Of a DNA stretch of 64,000 nt, positions 25,498-33,347 are shown piece by piece. The first letter of the stretch is position 1. Every line of letters begins with the position of its first letter. The position numbers and the translations under genes are program-made. The notes beneath the pieces are model-generated. The model saw only the letters and a list, made by a program, of their open reading frames with translations, was not told the DNA's origin and made no database searches. Source of the stretch: Streptomyces sp. SN-593 (GTDB lineage Bacteria; Actinomycetota; Actinomycetes; Streptomycetales; Streptomycetaceae); NCBI RefSeq assembly GCF_016756395.1, contig NZ_AP018365.1, forward strand, positions 7,630,001 to 7,694,000, given 5' to 3'.

Positions 25498-26547
25498 TCA
25501 GGCGGACTGGCGCCGGACGAGGCTGGTCCGGAAGATCACCGAGCGGATCTGCTGGGACGCGTCGTCGATCAGGGCGAGCAGCAGTCGGGCCATCTCCGCG
25601 GCCATGTCCTCCACCGGCTGCCGCACGGTGGTCAGCAGCGGGCGGGAGGCGGTCGCGGCGATGCTGTCGTCGAAGCCGACCACCGCGATGTCCTGCGGCA
25701 CTCGGCGGCCGAGGTCGCTCAGGGCGAGCAGCGCGCCCTGGGCCATCAGGTCGTTGGCCGCGAACACCCCGTCGGTGCCGGGGTGGTCGGACAGCAGCGC
25801 GCGCATCGCCGCCTCGCCGCCCTCCTGGGTGAAGTCGCCCTCGACGGCGGGCGGTCGCGGGTGGCCGTGCCGGGCCGCCGCGTCGCGGAAGCCGGCGAGG
25901 CGTTCCCGGCCGACGGGCGAGTCGTGCGGCCCGGCGATGGTGGCGATACGGGTGCGTCCGAGCGACACCAGGTGGTCGACGGCGAGCGTGACGCCCGCCT
26001 GCTGGGCGATGTCCACGAAGCTGATCGGCATCCGCGTGGTCGGCCGGCCGAAGAGCACCGCGGGCAGCCCGGCCTCGGCCAGCAGGTCCGGCAGCGGGTC
26101 GTCGGGCGCTATCGACACCAGCACCACGCCGTCGATGTGCTGCTGGCGCAGGTTCCCCACGAGTTCCCGCCGCACCTCGTCGGAGTCGGCGAGCATCAGC
26201 ACCGGGTGCATGCCGCGCGGCCGCAGCACCGTGAGCAGTCCGCCGAGGATCCGGCCGAAGAACGCGTCGCTGAACACCCGCGACAGGAAGGGGTCGTCGG
26301 CCGGGTGTTCCGGCACCGAGAAGACCAGCGCGACGGAGTCGGTGCGGCGGGTCACCAGCGTGCGGGCCGCGCGGTTCGGCACGTAACCGGTCCTGGCCAC
26401 CGCCTGCCGGACCACCTTCTGGATCTCCGGGTCGACGTTCCGCGTGCCGTTGACCACCCGCGAGACCGTCGCCCGGGACACCCCGGCGGACCGTGCGACG
26501 TCTTCGAGCGTGGGCAGGTGCGGGCGACCCGGACGGCTGGTGGTCAT
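25498..26547 (-). CDS. LacI-family repressor beside alpha-L-fucosidase
   Basis: A 349-residue LacI/GalR repressor. Seen: the helix-turn-helix at ~13-35 (LEDVARSAGVSRATVSRVVNG), hinge helix (RTGYVPNRAARTLVTRR) and a periplasmic-binding-protein-like effector domain (DSVALVFSVPE, DGVFAANDLMAQGALLAL, VVGFDDSIAA). It is divergent from the fucosidase gene. A perfect 16-base palindrome with a central GAGCGCTC, typical for LacI operators in Streptomyces, lies 21 bases upstream of its start, so autoregulation and control of the fucosidase gene are likely. The effector is presumably a fucose-containing sugar. Confidence 0.94.
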   Translation of the reverse strand: MTTSRPGRPHLPTLEDVARSAGVSRATVSRVVNGTRNVDPEIQKVVRQAVARTGYVPNRAARTLVTRRTDSVALVFSVPEHPADDPFLSRVFSDAFFGRILGGLLTVLRPRGMHPVLMLADSDEVRRELVGNLRQQHIDGVVLVSIAPDDPLPDLLAEAGLPAVLFGRPTTRMPISFVDIAQQAGVTLAVDHLVSLGRTRIATIAGPHDSPVGRERLAGFRDAAARHGHPRPPAVEGDFTQEGGEAAMRALLSDHPGTDGVFAANDLMAQGALLALSDLGRRVPQDIAVVGFDDSIAATASRPLLTTVRQPVEDMAAEMARLLLALIDDASQQIRSVIFRTSLVRRQSA

Positions 26548-26567
26548 AACTGCCTTTATACCACGAT

Positions 26568-26583
26568 GGGAGAGCGCTCTCCC
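26568..26583. promoter_or_regulatory. LacI-type operator GGGAGAGCGCTCTCCC
   Basis: A perfect 16-base palindrome 21 bases upstream of the LacI-family gene and ~85 bases upstream of the fucosidase promoter. It has the CG-centred GAGCGCTC core seen in LacI-family operators of actinobacteria. Confidence 0.75.
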
Positions 26584-26668
26584 GACGGTGCCCGGAGGCC
26601 CGTCCCACGGTCGGCCCGGGTGCGGCGACGGCCGGGCGGTGCCGCTGCGGCCTGCCCGCTGGTGGGGA

Positions 26669-26726
26669 TTGATCGGCGGAGCCCGCGCGCTTAGGGTCTG
26701 CTCGTCAGGTCATACCTCCGATGTAT
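26669..26726 (+). promoter_or_regulatory. Fucosidase promoter with downstream palindrome
   Basis: TTGATC (26669-26674), 17 bases, TAGGGT (26692-26697) form a vegetative-type promoter with a start near 26704. Just downstream at 26712-26726 lies an imperfect palindrome, ATACCTCCGATGTAT (12 of 15 positions symmetric), placed where a second repressor, for example of the GntR/FadR type, would block transcription. Confidence 0.6.
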
Positions 26727-26743
26727 TGGAGCGGTTGCGGCTC

Positions 26744-28018
26744 ATGCCCATGCAGCCCTGGTTCTCCGACGCCAAGCTCGGCATCTTCGTGCACTACGGC
26801 ATCTACGCGGTCGACGGCGTCCCGGAGTCCTGGGCGTTCTACGACGGCCGGGTCAGCCGCGAGCAGTACATGGGCCAGCTCGCCGGGTTCACCGCCTCCC
26901 GGTACGAACCCGACGCCTGGGCGCGGCTGTTCGCCCGGGCCGGCGCGCGGTACGCGGTGCTCACCGCCCGCCACCACGACGGCGTGGCCCTGTGGGACAG
27001 CGGGCAGCCGGGCCTGTCGGCGGCCCGCGACACCCCGGCCGGCCGCGACCTGGTCGGCGGGTACGCCGACGCGCTGCGCGCGCACGGCCTGCGGGTCGGG
27101 CTCTACTACTCGCACTCGGACTGGTCGCACCCCGACTACGCGACGGTCCGCCACCCGTCCCCGCCGGCCGGCATCCCGGTCAACGACAACCGGTTCAGCG
27201 CCCCCGGGCCGGGCGCGGAGGACCCCGCCGCGTGGCGCCGCTACCTGGCCTACCGCGACGCGCAGGTGGTGGAGTTGGCCACCCGCTACCGCCCCGACCT
27301 GCTGTGGTTCGACGGCGAGTGGGAGCGGTCGGCCGAGCAGTGGGGCATCGACGCGCTCGCCGAGCAGGTCCTCGCGGTCACCCCGCAGGTGGTGCTCAAC
27401 GCCCGCATGCTGCACCGCGGCGACTACGCCACGCCCGAACAGGGCGTCCCGATGCGGGCGCCGGACGGCCCCTGGGAGCTGTGCCTGACGGTCAACGACT
27501 CCTGGGGCTTCCAACCGCGAGACCACCGCCACAAGTCGGTCGGGCAGCTCGTCCGCCACCTCGCGGAGACGGTCGGCGCCGGCGGGAACCTGCTGCTGGA
27601 CGTCGGACCGCGGGAGGACGGCACCATCACCCCCGAGCAGACCGCCCGCCTGGAAGGGCTGGGCGCGTGGACGGCCCGGCACGCGGAGGCGGTGTACGGA
27701 ACCGTCGCGGGTATGCCGCCGGGCCACCACTACGGTCCCAGCACGCTGTCCGCCGACCGGCGCACGCTCTACCTGACCTGCTTCGACCCTCCGCGCGAGA
27801 CGGTGTCGGTCCGCGGCCTGCGCAGCGCGGTGCGCAGGGTCACCGTGGTGGGCACCGGGGCCGAGCTCGCCCACCACGTCACCGGCGGACTGCACGACGT
27901 CCCCGGCGTGCTGTGGATCGACGCGCCCGCCCCGGCCGACGTGGACCCGCACGCGACGGTGCTGGCGCTGGAACTCCAGGGGGAGCTGGAGCTGTACCGG
28001 GGAGCGGGCCGCGAGTAG
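26744..28018 (+). CDS. Alpha-L-fucosidase (GH29)
   Basis: A 424-residue intracellular glycoside hydrolase that releases L-fucose from oligosaccharides. Seen: the GH29 barrel with KLGIFVHYGIYAV, AVLTARHHDGVALWDS, YYSHSDWSHP, and the nucleophile Asp190 in LLWFDGEWE; then VNDSWGFQPRDHRHKS and GGNLLLDVGPREDGTI, a strong GH29 signature. There is no signal peptide, so substrates must be imported first. ATG 26744 is the first plausible start downstream of the mapped promoter, although the GGAG box is 12 bases away and ATG 26750 is possible. The general acid/base cannot be placed with confidence. The C-terminal beta-sandwich is short. Confidence 0.95.
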   Translation: MPMQPWFSDAKLGIFVHYGIYAVDGVPESWAFYDGRVSREQYMGQLAGFTASRYEPDAWARLFARAGARYAVLTARHHDGVALWDSGQPGLSAARDTPAGRDLVGGYADALRAHGLRVGLYYSHSDWSHPDYATVRHPSPPAGIPVNDNRFSAPGPGAEDPAAWRRYLAYRDAQVVELATRYRPDLLWFDGEWERSAEQWGIDALAEQVLAVTPQVVLNARMLHRGDYATPEQGVPMRAPDGPWELCLTVNDSWGFQPRDHRHKSVGQLVRHLAETVGAGGNLLLDVGPREDGTITPEQTARLEGLGAWTARHAEAVYGTVAGMPPGHHYGPSTLSADRRTLYLTCFDPPRETVSVRGLRSAVRRVTVVGTGAELAHHVTGGLHDVPGVLWIDAPAPADVDPHATVLALELQGELELYRGAGRE

Positions 28019-28195
28019 GGCCGGTCCGGCGGACGTGCCGACCTCGCCCTCGGGTCGGTCCGGAGCGGCAAGGCATCCGATGTCTGGCCGCCGCCCGGAG
28101 CGCCGTGGGCGTCCTCACGGGAAGGGGCGGCTTGCGACGTCTCGCCGGAGAACATCTCGCCCGCTGGATTCTCGCGGGAGGACTATCCTGGGGCG

Positions 28196-28720
28196 ATGGT
28201 GGTGGAACCCGGACGGAGCAACACGGCGCCCGCCTGCCCCGACGCCGACGAACTCGCCCTGGTGAAGCAGTGGCTCGCCCTTCAGTCGGGCGTGCGCCGG
28301 CTCACCGACGACATGCTCGCCACCGTCGAGGCCGAGCAGGGACTGGCCCCCAGCTCCTTCCAGGCCCTGATGTTCCTGCTCACGGCGCCCGGCCGGGCCG
28401 CGCCCATGAACCAGCTCTCCGCCGCCCTCGGTTTCTCCACCGCGGGCACCACCAAGCTGGTGGACCGCCTGGAGGACGCGGGGCTGGTCGGGCGCCGCCC
28501 CTCGGCCGAGGACCGCAGGGTCGTCTACACCGAGCTGACGCCGGCCGGCGCCGACTCCGTGCACACCGCCTCGCGGGTGCTCGCCCGCGCCCTGCGGGCC
28601 CGTGTCGTCGCGCCGCTGGGCGAGGACGCCTTCCAGGCGCTGGTCGACGCGGTCGGCTCCCTAGCCCCGTTCGGCACGAGGGCGCCGGCGCCCGCCCCGG
28701 CGGTTTCGTCGAGCCCCTGA
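28196..28720 (+). CDS. MarR-family transcriptional regulator
   Basis: A 174-residue winged-helix regulator. Seen: LAPSSFQALMFLLTAPGRAAPMNQLSAALGF followed by the recognition part STAGTTKLVDRLEDAGLVGR and the wing RPSAEDRRVVYTELTPAG; the C-terminal ~20 residues (APAPAPAVSSSP) are disordered. A -10-like TATCCT at 28184-28189 lies close to ATG 28196, and no normal ribosome-binding site is visible, so translation may be leaderless. Three copies of TCTCGC at ~16-base spacing precede it, a possible operator. Its target is unknown; the next gene downstream encodes a membrane protein on the same strand, 147 bases away. Confidence 0.88.
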   Translation: MVVEPGRSNTAPACPDADELALVKQWLALQSGVRRLTDDMLATVEAEQGLAPSSFQALMFLLTAPGRAAPMNQLSAALGFSTAGTTKLVDRLEDAGLVGRRPSAEDRRVVYTELTPAGADSVHTASRVLARALRARVVAPLGEDAFQALVDAVGSLAPFGTRAPAPAPAVSSSP

Positions 28721-28867
28721 ACGGAGTCGACGGGTCCGTGCCCGCGGAACCGGCGGGCCCGGGGGCCTCCTCGACCGTGCCCGGTGGGGCCGACCCCCCG
28801 GCACGACCTCGGCGGCTCGTCGGGGTCCGCAGCGCTGCCGCCCGCCGCTTCCGGCACAGTGGACGCC

Positions 28868-29638
28868 ATGGTTCACGAGGTCCCCTCGCCGCACGACCCC
28901 CATGTGCGGCACCTGCGCTGGATGTTCCTGGCCGTCGTCACGGGCAGTTTCCTCTTCCTGATCCCGTGGATCGGCTACCTGTCGGCCAGCCTGCCCGACC
29001 ACCACGAGGTGGACCAGTGGCGCTTCGCCTGGGTCGGCTTCGACGGCGCCCTGATCGTGGCGATCGGCGTCACGGCGCTGTGCGCCTGGCGGCGGCTCCA
29101 GATCTTCATCCCGTGGGCGCTGGTCACGGCCGCCCTGCTGTGCTGCGACGCCTGGTTCGACATCGTGCTGGACTGGAACAGCGACGAGCTGGCCGGCGCG
29201 ATCCTCACCGCGGCGCTCGCCGAACTGCCGCTGGCCGCCCTGCTGGTGTACGTCGCCAGGAAGATGATCCGGCTGACGGTGCTCATCGCCTGGCGCCGGG
29301 CCGGCCGGACCGGGGCGGTTCCGCCGCTGTCCCGGCTGACCCTGGTCAGGCTCACCACCGACGCCGAGCCCGGCCCCGCCTGTGGGTGCGGCCCCGGGCA
29401 CGCGGCGCTCCCGACGGGCGCCGAACTCCCGGTCGGCGAGGCGGGCGACGGGGGCGCCGCGGCCCATGGCGCCGATCCTGCGCACGACGCCCACCGCGCG
29501 CACGGCACCGACACCACGCACGGCCACGACGCCACGTACCGCGCCGATCCTGCGCACGACGCCGCGGCCGCGCACCGGGCGGACCGTGCCGGACCCGCCG
29601 ACCGCGACGGCCGGCAGGATCCGCACGGCCGGTCCTAG
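28868..29638 (+). CDS. Integral membrane protein with His/Asp-rich tail
   Basis: A 256-residue protein I do not recognise beyond its topology. Seen: four predicted membrane helices (LAVVTGSFLFLIPWIGYL, GALIVAIGVTALCAW, LQIFIPWALVTAALLCC and LTAALAELPLAALLVYVA), with short charged loops, then a cytoplasmic or external tail of ~90 residues that ends in a repetitive, His/Asp/Ala-rich segment (HGADPAHDAHRAHGTD, THGHDATYRADPAHDA). The tail carries about eleven His residues and could bind divalent metal; that is an inference. ATG 28868 has no clear ribosome-binding site. There is no obvious operon partner. Confidence 0.78.
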   Translation: MVHEVPSPHDPHVRHLRWMFLAVVTGSFLFLIPWIGYLSASLPDHHEVDQWRFAWVGFDGALIVAIGVTALCAWRRLQIFIPWALVTAALLCCDAWFDIVLDWNSDELAGAILTAALAELPLAALLVYVARKMIRLTVLIAWRRAGRTGAVPPLSRLTLVRLTTDAEPGPACGCGPGHAALPTGAELPVGEAGDGGAAAHGADPAHDAHRAHGTDTTHGHDATYRADPAHDAAAAHRADRAGPADRDGRQDPHGRS

Positions 29639-29667
29639 GAGCCCTCCGGGTGCTCGGGGCCGCCGGC

Positions 29668-30525
29668 TCAGCCCGCCTCGATCCGGCGGACCGCCGTGTC
29701 CAGCGCCGCGTCGCGGGAGGCGTACACCTCGCACACCGGGTTGCCGTTCGGGGTGCGCGTGTGGTCGATCTCCCACAGGCTCAGCTCGCTGCCGTCGGGC
29801 AGGAGGAACGCGTGCTCGTAGAGCGACCAGGACACCGTGCGGCCGGCGATCCGTGTGCTGCGGCGGGTCACGATGCCGATGGTGTGGGCCACGGCCGCGT
29901 GCAGGCGGCCCCGGACGTCCTCGCCCGGCGGGTTCGTGTTCGCCGCGCGCCGCAGCAGCCGGCGGGCGTGCTCGGGGGAGCCGGCCTCGGTGTACGCCCG
30001 GCGCCGGCCCGGCCGCTCGGCGTACGGCGGCGGCGCGGACGGCAGCGGATCGTCCGGCGGTTCCGGCGGCTCCGAAAGCCCCCGCACGCCGTCCAGTGCG
30101 AGGCCCGCGAATGCGCCGGTCCCGTCGGCGCCGGGGACCGTGCGCGGGGGCAGCGGCGGCCCGAACGCCGCGTCTGCCGCCCACTCCGCCAGGGCCAGTT
30201 CGCCGCGGTCGGTGAAGACCGCGCGCACCAGCTCGCCGCCCGGTCCGGTGTCGTGCTCCAGTTCCCACACCAGCCGCACCGAGCCGTCCGGCAGCAGGAA
30301 GCTGTGCCGGTAGGTGCGCCGGTCCATCGCCCGGGGCGGCCCCTTGGCGTGCCGGCAGGACTGGAGGCCGCAGTAGTGCATCAACGCGTCCCGCGCCTCG
30401 GCGAGGTGCCGCGCGGCCTGCGCGCCGTTCCCGGCGCGGCCCAGTAAGCGGGCCAGTTGCTCGGCGGGCCGTCCCCCCGCCCGTACGACGTCCGTCTCCA
30501 CCGCCCGTGCAGGCCCAGCGTCCAT
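29668..30525 (-). CDS. DUF6227-like Streptomyces protein, TTA codon
   Basis: A 285-residue cytoplasmic protein of a family I recall as DUF6227, common in Streptomyces and of unknown function. Seen: an N-terminal helical part (PAEQLARLLGRAGNGAQAARHLAEA) and two related beta-rich modules, MDRRTYRHSFLLPDGSVRLVWELEHDT and GRTVSWSLYEHAFLLPDGSELSLWEIDHT (split by linkers), each with the LLPDGS...LWE pattern, so the protein is an internal duplication. A Pro-rich linker joins them. ATG 30525 has GGGAGG upstream and is preferred to the ATG at 30555. Codon 27 is TTA (30447-30445), so translation probably needs the bldA tRNA. Confidence 0.82.
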   Translation of the reverse strand: MDAGPARAVETDVVRAGGRPAEQLARLLGRAGNGAQAARHLAEARDALMHYCGLQSCRHAKGPPRAMDRRTYRHSFLLPDGSVRLVWELEHDTGPGGELVRAVFTDRGELALAEWAADAAFGPPLPPRTVPGADGTGAFAGLALDGVRGLSEPPEPPDDPLPSAPPPYAERPGRRRAYTEAGSPEHARRLLRRAANTNPPGEDVRGRLHAAVAHTIGIVTRRSTRIAGRTVSWSLYEHAFLLPDGSELSLWEIDHTRTPNGNPVCEVYASRDAALDTAVRRIEAG

Positions 30526-30669
30526 ACGGCCCTCCCGACTCCCCGGCGCCGCCACTTACCTGCCAGCCACTCAGCGTAGTAGCGCGGTCGCCCGAGGAAT
30601 ACACGAAAGGCCGGAATTACGGGCGTGTACGTTCAAACGCGCGCCCCCTGCGCGCGCTGGGGACGAGCC

Positions 30670-31338
30670 CTACTCCGCCGCGCCGGCGCACCACCGCAGC
30701 GCGCCGCCGAGATGGCCGCGGAAGTCCGGGTCGGCGTAGGCGGATCCGAGGTGGCCGAGCGCGGTGTAGAACACCCGTCCCGCGCCTGCCCGGTGGCACC
30801 ACACCAGCGGGTGGTCGGCCCCCGTCGCGCCGCCCTCGTACGACGTCCCGTCGGCCGAGGCGAGCACCCGGACGCCCCGCCCGGCCGGTCCGGCGCGGAA
30901 GTCGTACCACTCGTCGGTCCAGCGCCAGACGGCCGGAAGGTGCGCGGTCGCGGGGTGCGTACGGTCGTGCACGTGCACGTCGGCTGGCTGGACCGGGGGG
31001 TGCCCGTCGAAGCGGGCGCCCAGCAACTCGCCGTAGTAGGGCCAGTCGTACTCCGCGCAGGCCGCCGCGTGGACGCCGAGGAAGCCGCCACCGCCGGTGA
31101 CGAAGCCGCGCAGTGCGGCCCGGGCCCGGTCGTGCAGGACCTCGCCGGTGGGGGAGAGGAAGACCACGACCGCGCAGCCGGCCAGCGCGTCGGGACGCAG
31201 GTCGCCCGGGTCCTCGGTGTGGCGGGCGGGCATGCCCTGCCGCTCGGCGAGTTCCGCGAGGGCCGCGGCTCCCGCGGGTATCGACGCGTGCCGGTATCCG
31301 GCTGTCGCGCTGAAGACCAGGACGGCGCCGGCGGTCAC
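30670..31338 (-). CDS. ThuA-like domain protein
   Basis: A 222-residue protein with a class I glutamine amidotransferase-like fold of the ThuA type (named from trehalose utilisation in Sinorhizobium; the reaction is not established). Seen: AVLVFSATAGYRHASIPAG at the N-terminus, VVFLSPTGEVLHDRARAAL, GGGGFLGVHAAACAEYDWPYYGELLGARFDGHP, and VWCHRAGAGRVFYTALGHLGSAY near the end, all hallmarks of ThuA-like domains; the Cys in HAAACAE sits near the nucleophile position of the fold. The start GTG 31338 overlaps the stop of the zinc-ribbon gene. Secreted versions act in sugar metabolism, but this one has no signal peptide. Confidence 0.9.
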   Translation of the reverse strand: MTAGAVLVFSATAGYRHASIPAGAAALAELAERQGMPARHTEDPGDLRPDALAGCAVVVFLSPTGEVLHDRARAALRGFVTGGGGFLGVHAAACAEYDWPYYGELLGARFDGHPPVQPADVHVHDRTHPATAHLPAVWRWTDEWYDFRAGPAGRGVRVLASADGTSYEGGATGADHPLVWCHRAGAGRVFYTALGHLGSAYADPDFRGHLGGALRWCAGAAE

Positions 31339-31598
31339 GGCTCCGCCCGCCGGCCGGGCGGTTCGTGTCCGGTCCGCGGTGGCGTGGCACTCCCGCCGCC
31401 GGGCCCGTCGTCCTCCGGTGGGAGCGGGGGCGGTCCGGCGGGCCTTCCCGGGCGGGCGCCCGGGAAGGGGGTGCCGCAGCGGGCGCAGTCGGGGGCGGAC
31501 GTCTCCCGGAAGGCGCCGCACTCCTCGCACACCCGGTCCAGCCAGCACACCGGGTCGCCGCCCTCGTCGTACCGGTCCCGCCCGGTTCCGCCGGTCAC
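31335..31598 (-). CDS. Small zinc-ribbon protein between AraC and ThuA genes
   Basis: An 87-residue protein of unknown function. Seen: one four-Cys zinc-ribbon knuckle pair, CEECGAFRETSAPDCARCG, preceded by DPVCWLDRVC, giving six Cys in the first 45 residues; the rest is Gly/Pro-rich and disordered. It has overlaps at both ends: GTG 31598 with the stop of the AraC-type gene, and its own TGA with the start of the ThuA gene, both of the GTGA type, so all three are made as one coupled unit. It could be a protein- or nucleic-acid-binding adaptor. The family is not known to me. Confidence 0.78.
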   Translation of the reverse strand: MTGGTGRDRYDEGGDPVCWLDRVCEECGAFRETSAPDCARCGTPFPGARPGRPAGPPPLPPEDDGPGGGSATPPRTGHEPPGRRAEP

Positions 31599-32971
31599 GC
31601 CCCGCCCGCCTCCTGTGGTCCGCCGGACCCGTGGTCCGTCCCCGTGTCGCCGGGTGCGCCGCCGCCACGGGTCCCCCCGCCACCGGACCCGTCGTCCGGT
31701 GCGTCCGCCTCCCAGCGGCTCATCGCGCGCCGCAGCGAGCGCGACTCGGCGAAGCCCAGCCGCGCCGCGCGCTGCGCCGGCGCCGAGTCCTCCTGCCGCA
31801 GCCACTGCTCGTGCCGTACCGCGTCCAGTTCGGCCCGCCAGGTGGTGCCCGAGTCGCCGAGGCGGCGTTGCAGGGTGCGCGGGCTGATCGCGAGGTGCCG
31901 CGCCGCCTCCGTCAACGAGGGCCGTCCCTTCGGGAGCTGGGTGGCGATCACCTCGCGCAGCCCGGGAACGGGCGGCGGCGGGGCGGGCGGGGCGGCGGTC
32001 GGCGGCGTCCGGGGCGGCGGCATCGTGGCCGCCGCGCGCAGCATGATCGCGGCCAGCGCGGGATCGGCGGTGTCCAACGGCAGTTCCAGGTCCCGCCGGT
32101 GCAGGGTGAGCGCGTCGGCGTCCGCGCCGAACTCCAGCCGGGCGCGCCCGAACGCCTCCCGGTGGGACGCCTGCCGCCGCGGCGCCCGATGGGCGAACTC
32201 CACGCGGACCGGGGAGAGCTCGCGTCCGGTCGAGTGCCGCAACTGGGTGGTGAGCACCGCCATCGCGAACTCCGCCACCACCCAGCGCAGGTTGTCGTCG
32301 GCGCGGCGCGCGCCGTAGCCGATGGTCACCTCGTCGCCTGACTCCTCGATGTGCAGCACCGAGTTGCTGCTGATCAGGTGGATGTGGGCCGCCCCGCGGG
32401 CAAGGCCCTCGCCGACGGTCGGCGCCGAGGTCATCAGGTAGTCGAACACGTCGAGCAGGCCGGGCCGGTAGCCGGCCGCCGCCAGCAGACCCGCGTCCCC
32501 GCGTCCGGTGCGGGCCAGCACCGCGCCCCACAGCCGGTAGGTGTCCGCGGAGGAGGTGCGGGCCGTCTCCGGCTGGGCCAGCACGTGCGGCAACCCCGCG
32601 GACCGCGCGAGCTGTTCGGCCTCGTGCGCGCTGCTCGTCGCGGCGGTGGCGATGAGGCGGGGCACCACCACGGCGTCGGTGTGCGGCGGGACTTCCGTGA
32701 CGCCGGCGGGGTGCGCGCGGCTGTCGCGGCCCGTCCCGCCGTATTCGTCGTACCCGTCGTCCGCGTCGTACCCGTCGTCCGTGTCGTGGGCGCCGTCCGT
32801 GTCGCCCGCGCCGTGCGGGCCGCTTCCGTCGCCCGCGCCGCTTCCGCCGTCCGTGCCGGGCTCGCGGGGGCCGCCGGGACCGGCGTGCCCACGGCACGGC
32901 GGCGGGTGGAGGCGCGCGGCCGGTCCCGGGTGGGGGGCCGGCGGATCGGCGAGGGGCGCTGCTGGCGGCAT
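31595..32971 (-). CDS. AraC-family regulator with arabinose-binding-like N-terminal domain
   Basis: A 458-residue regulator. Seen: a Pro-rich and then acidic, repetitive N-terminus (DGYDADDGYDEYGG) of ~100 residues; an effector domain (AVVVPRLIATAATS to RVEFAHRAPRRQASHREAFG) like the 'Arabinose_bd' domain of OruR/VirS-type regulators; and a C-terminal AraC double helix-turn-helix, AARHLAISPRTLQRRLGD and AARLGFAESRSLRRAMSRWE. ATG 32971 has GGAG seven bases upstream and is preferred to upstream starts. It heads the overlapping operon with the zinc-ribbon and ThuA genes. Two direct repeats 21 bases apart lie ~100 bases upstream, the classic AraC-type half-site arrangement. Confidence 0.88.
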   Translation of the reverse strand: MPPAAPLADPPAPHPGPAARLHPPPCRGHAGPGGPREPGTDGGSGAGDGSGPHGAGDTDGAHDTDDGYDADDGYDEYGGTGRDSRAHPAGVTEVPPHTDAVVVPRLIATAATSSAHEAEQLARSAGLPHVLAQPETARTSSADTYRLWGAVLARTGRGDAGLLAAAGYRPGLLDVFDYLMTSAPTVGEGLARGAAHIHLISSNSVLHIEESGDEVTIGYGARRADDNLRWVVAEFAMAVLTTQLRHSTGRELSPVRVEFAHRAPRRQASHREAFGRARLEFGADADALTLHRRDLELPLDTADPALAAIMLRAAATMPPPRTPPTAAPPAPPPPVPGLREVIATQLPKGRPSLTEAARHLAISPRTLQRRLGDSGTTWRAELDAVRHEQWLRQEDSAPAQRAARLGFAESRSLRRAMSRWEADAPDDGSGGGGTRGGGAPGDTGTDHGSGGPQEAGGA

Positions 32972-33347
32972 ACCGGCACTCCGGCGGTCGGCGGTCGGCG
33001 GTCGGCGGTCGTCCTTGGCGTCCCGCGGCGGCCTGCCGGGGACGCCCCAGCAGCCTACGCGTGATCTGGCGTGTTTCGACCAGCAGGTGGCGCGTTCCGT
33101 CCTCCCTTCGGGCGGTGGGCCGTCCCATGATCGGGGGACGGCGCTCATGGGTGCCGTGGTGCACGAGGGGGGCGCGGGCCGGCGGGGGAGAGCCGGTGCG
33201 GACGGGCGACCGGTCCGTACCGACTCCAAAAGGCCCAGTTCGCGCCCCCTCGCGTCCACCCCCGGCCGGGCCCATGGCGCGCCCTCGCGCCGGTCCGGCC
33301 GTCTGCCCGGCGGGCGCCCCGCGGGCCCGGCCGCTCCTCCCGGGGCC
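32972..33347. other. Upstream region of the AraC-type operon
   Basis: These 376 bases hold no supportable gene. From left to right: a seven-base tandem repeat (CGGCGGT, four copies, ~32982-33012), the AraC-type direct repeats at 33067-33096, and then GC-rich sequence up to the end of the TetR gene. I see no clear promoter hexamers. Confidence 0.55.
33067..33096. promoter_or_regulatory. AraC-type direct repeats, 21-base spacing
   Basis: TGGCGTGTT (33067-33075) and TGGCGCGTT (33088-33096) are direct repeats exactly 21 bases apart, two helical turns, as expected for binding by an AraC-family protein. They lie ~100-125 bases upstream of the AraC-type gene. Confidence 0.55.

Noticed and set aside
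26992-30447. A plus-strand frame of 1151 codons spanning several genes.
   Set aside because: It is the +1 frame of the fucosidase gene and neighbours and has an Arg/Pro/Gly-rich product without domains.
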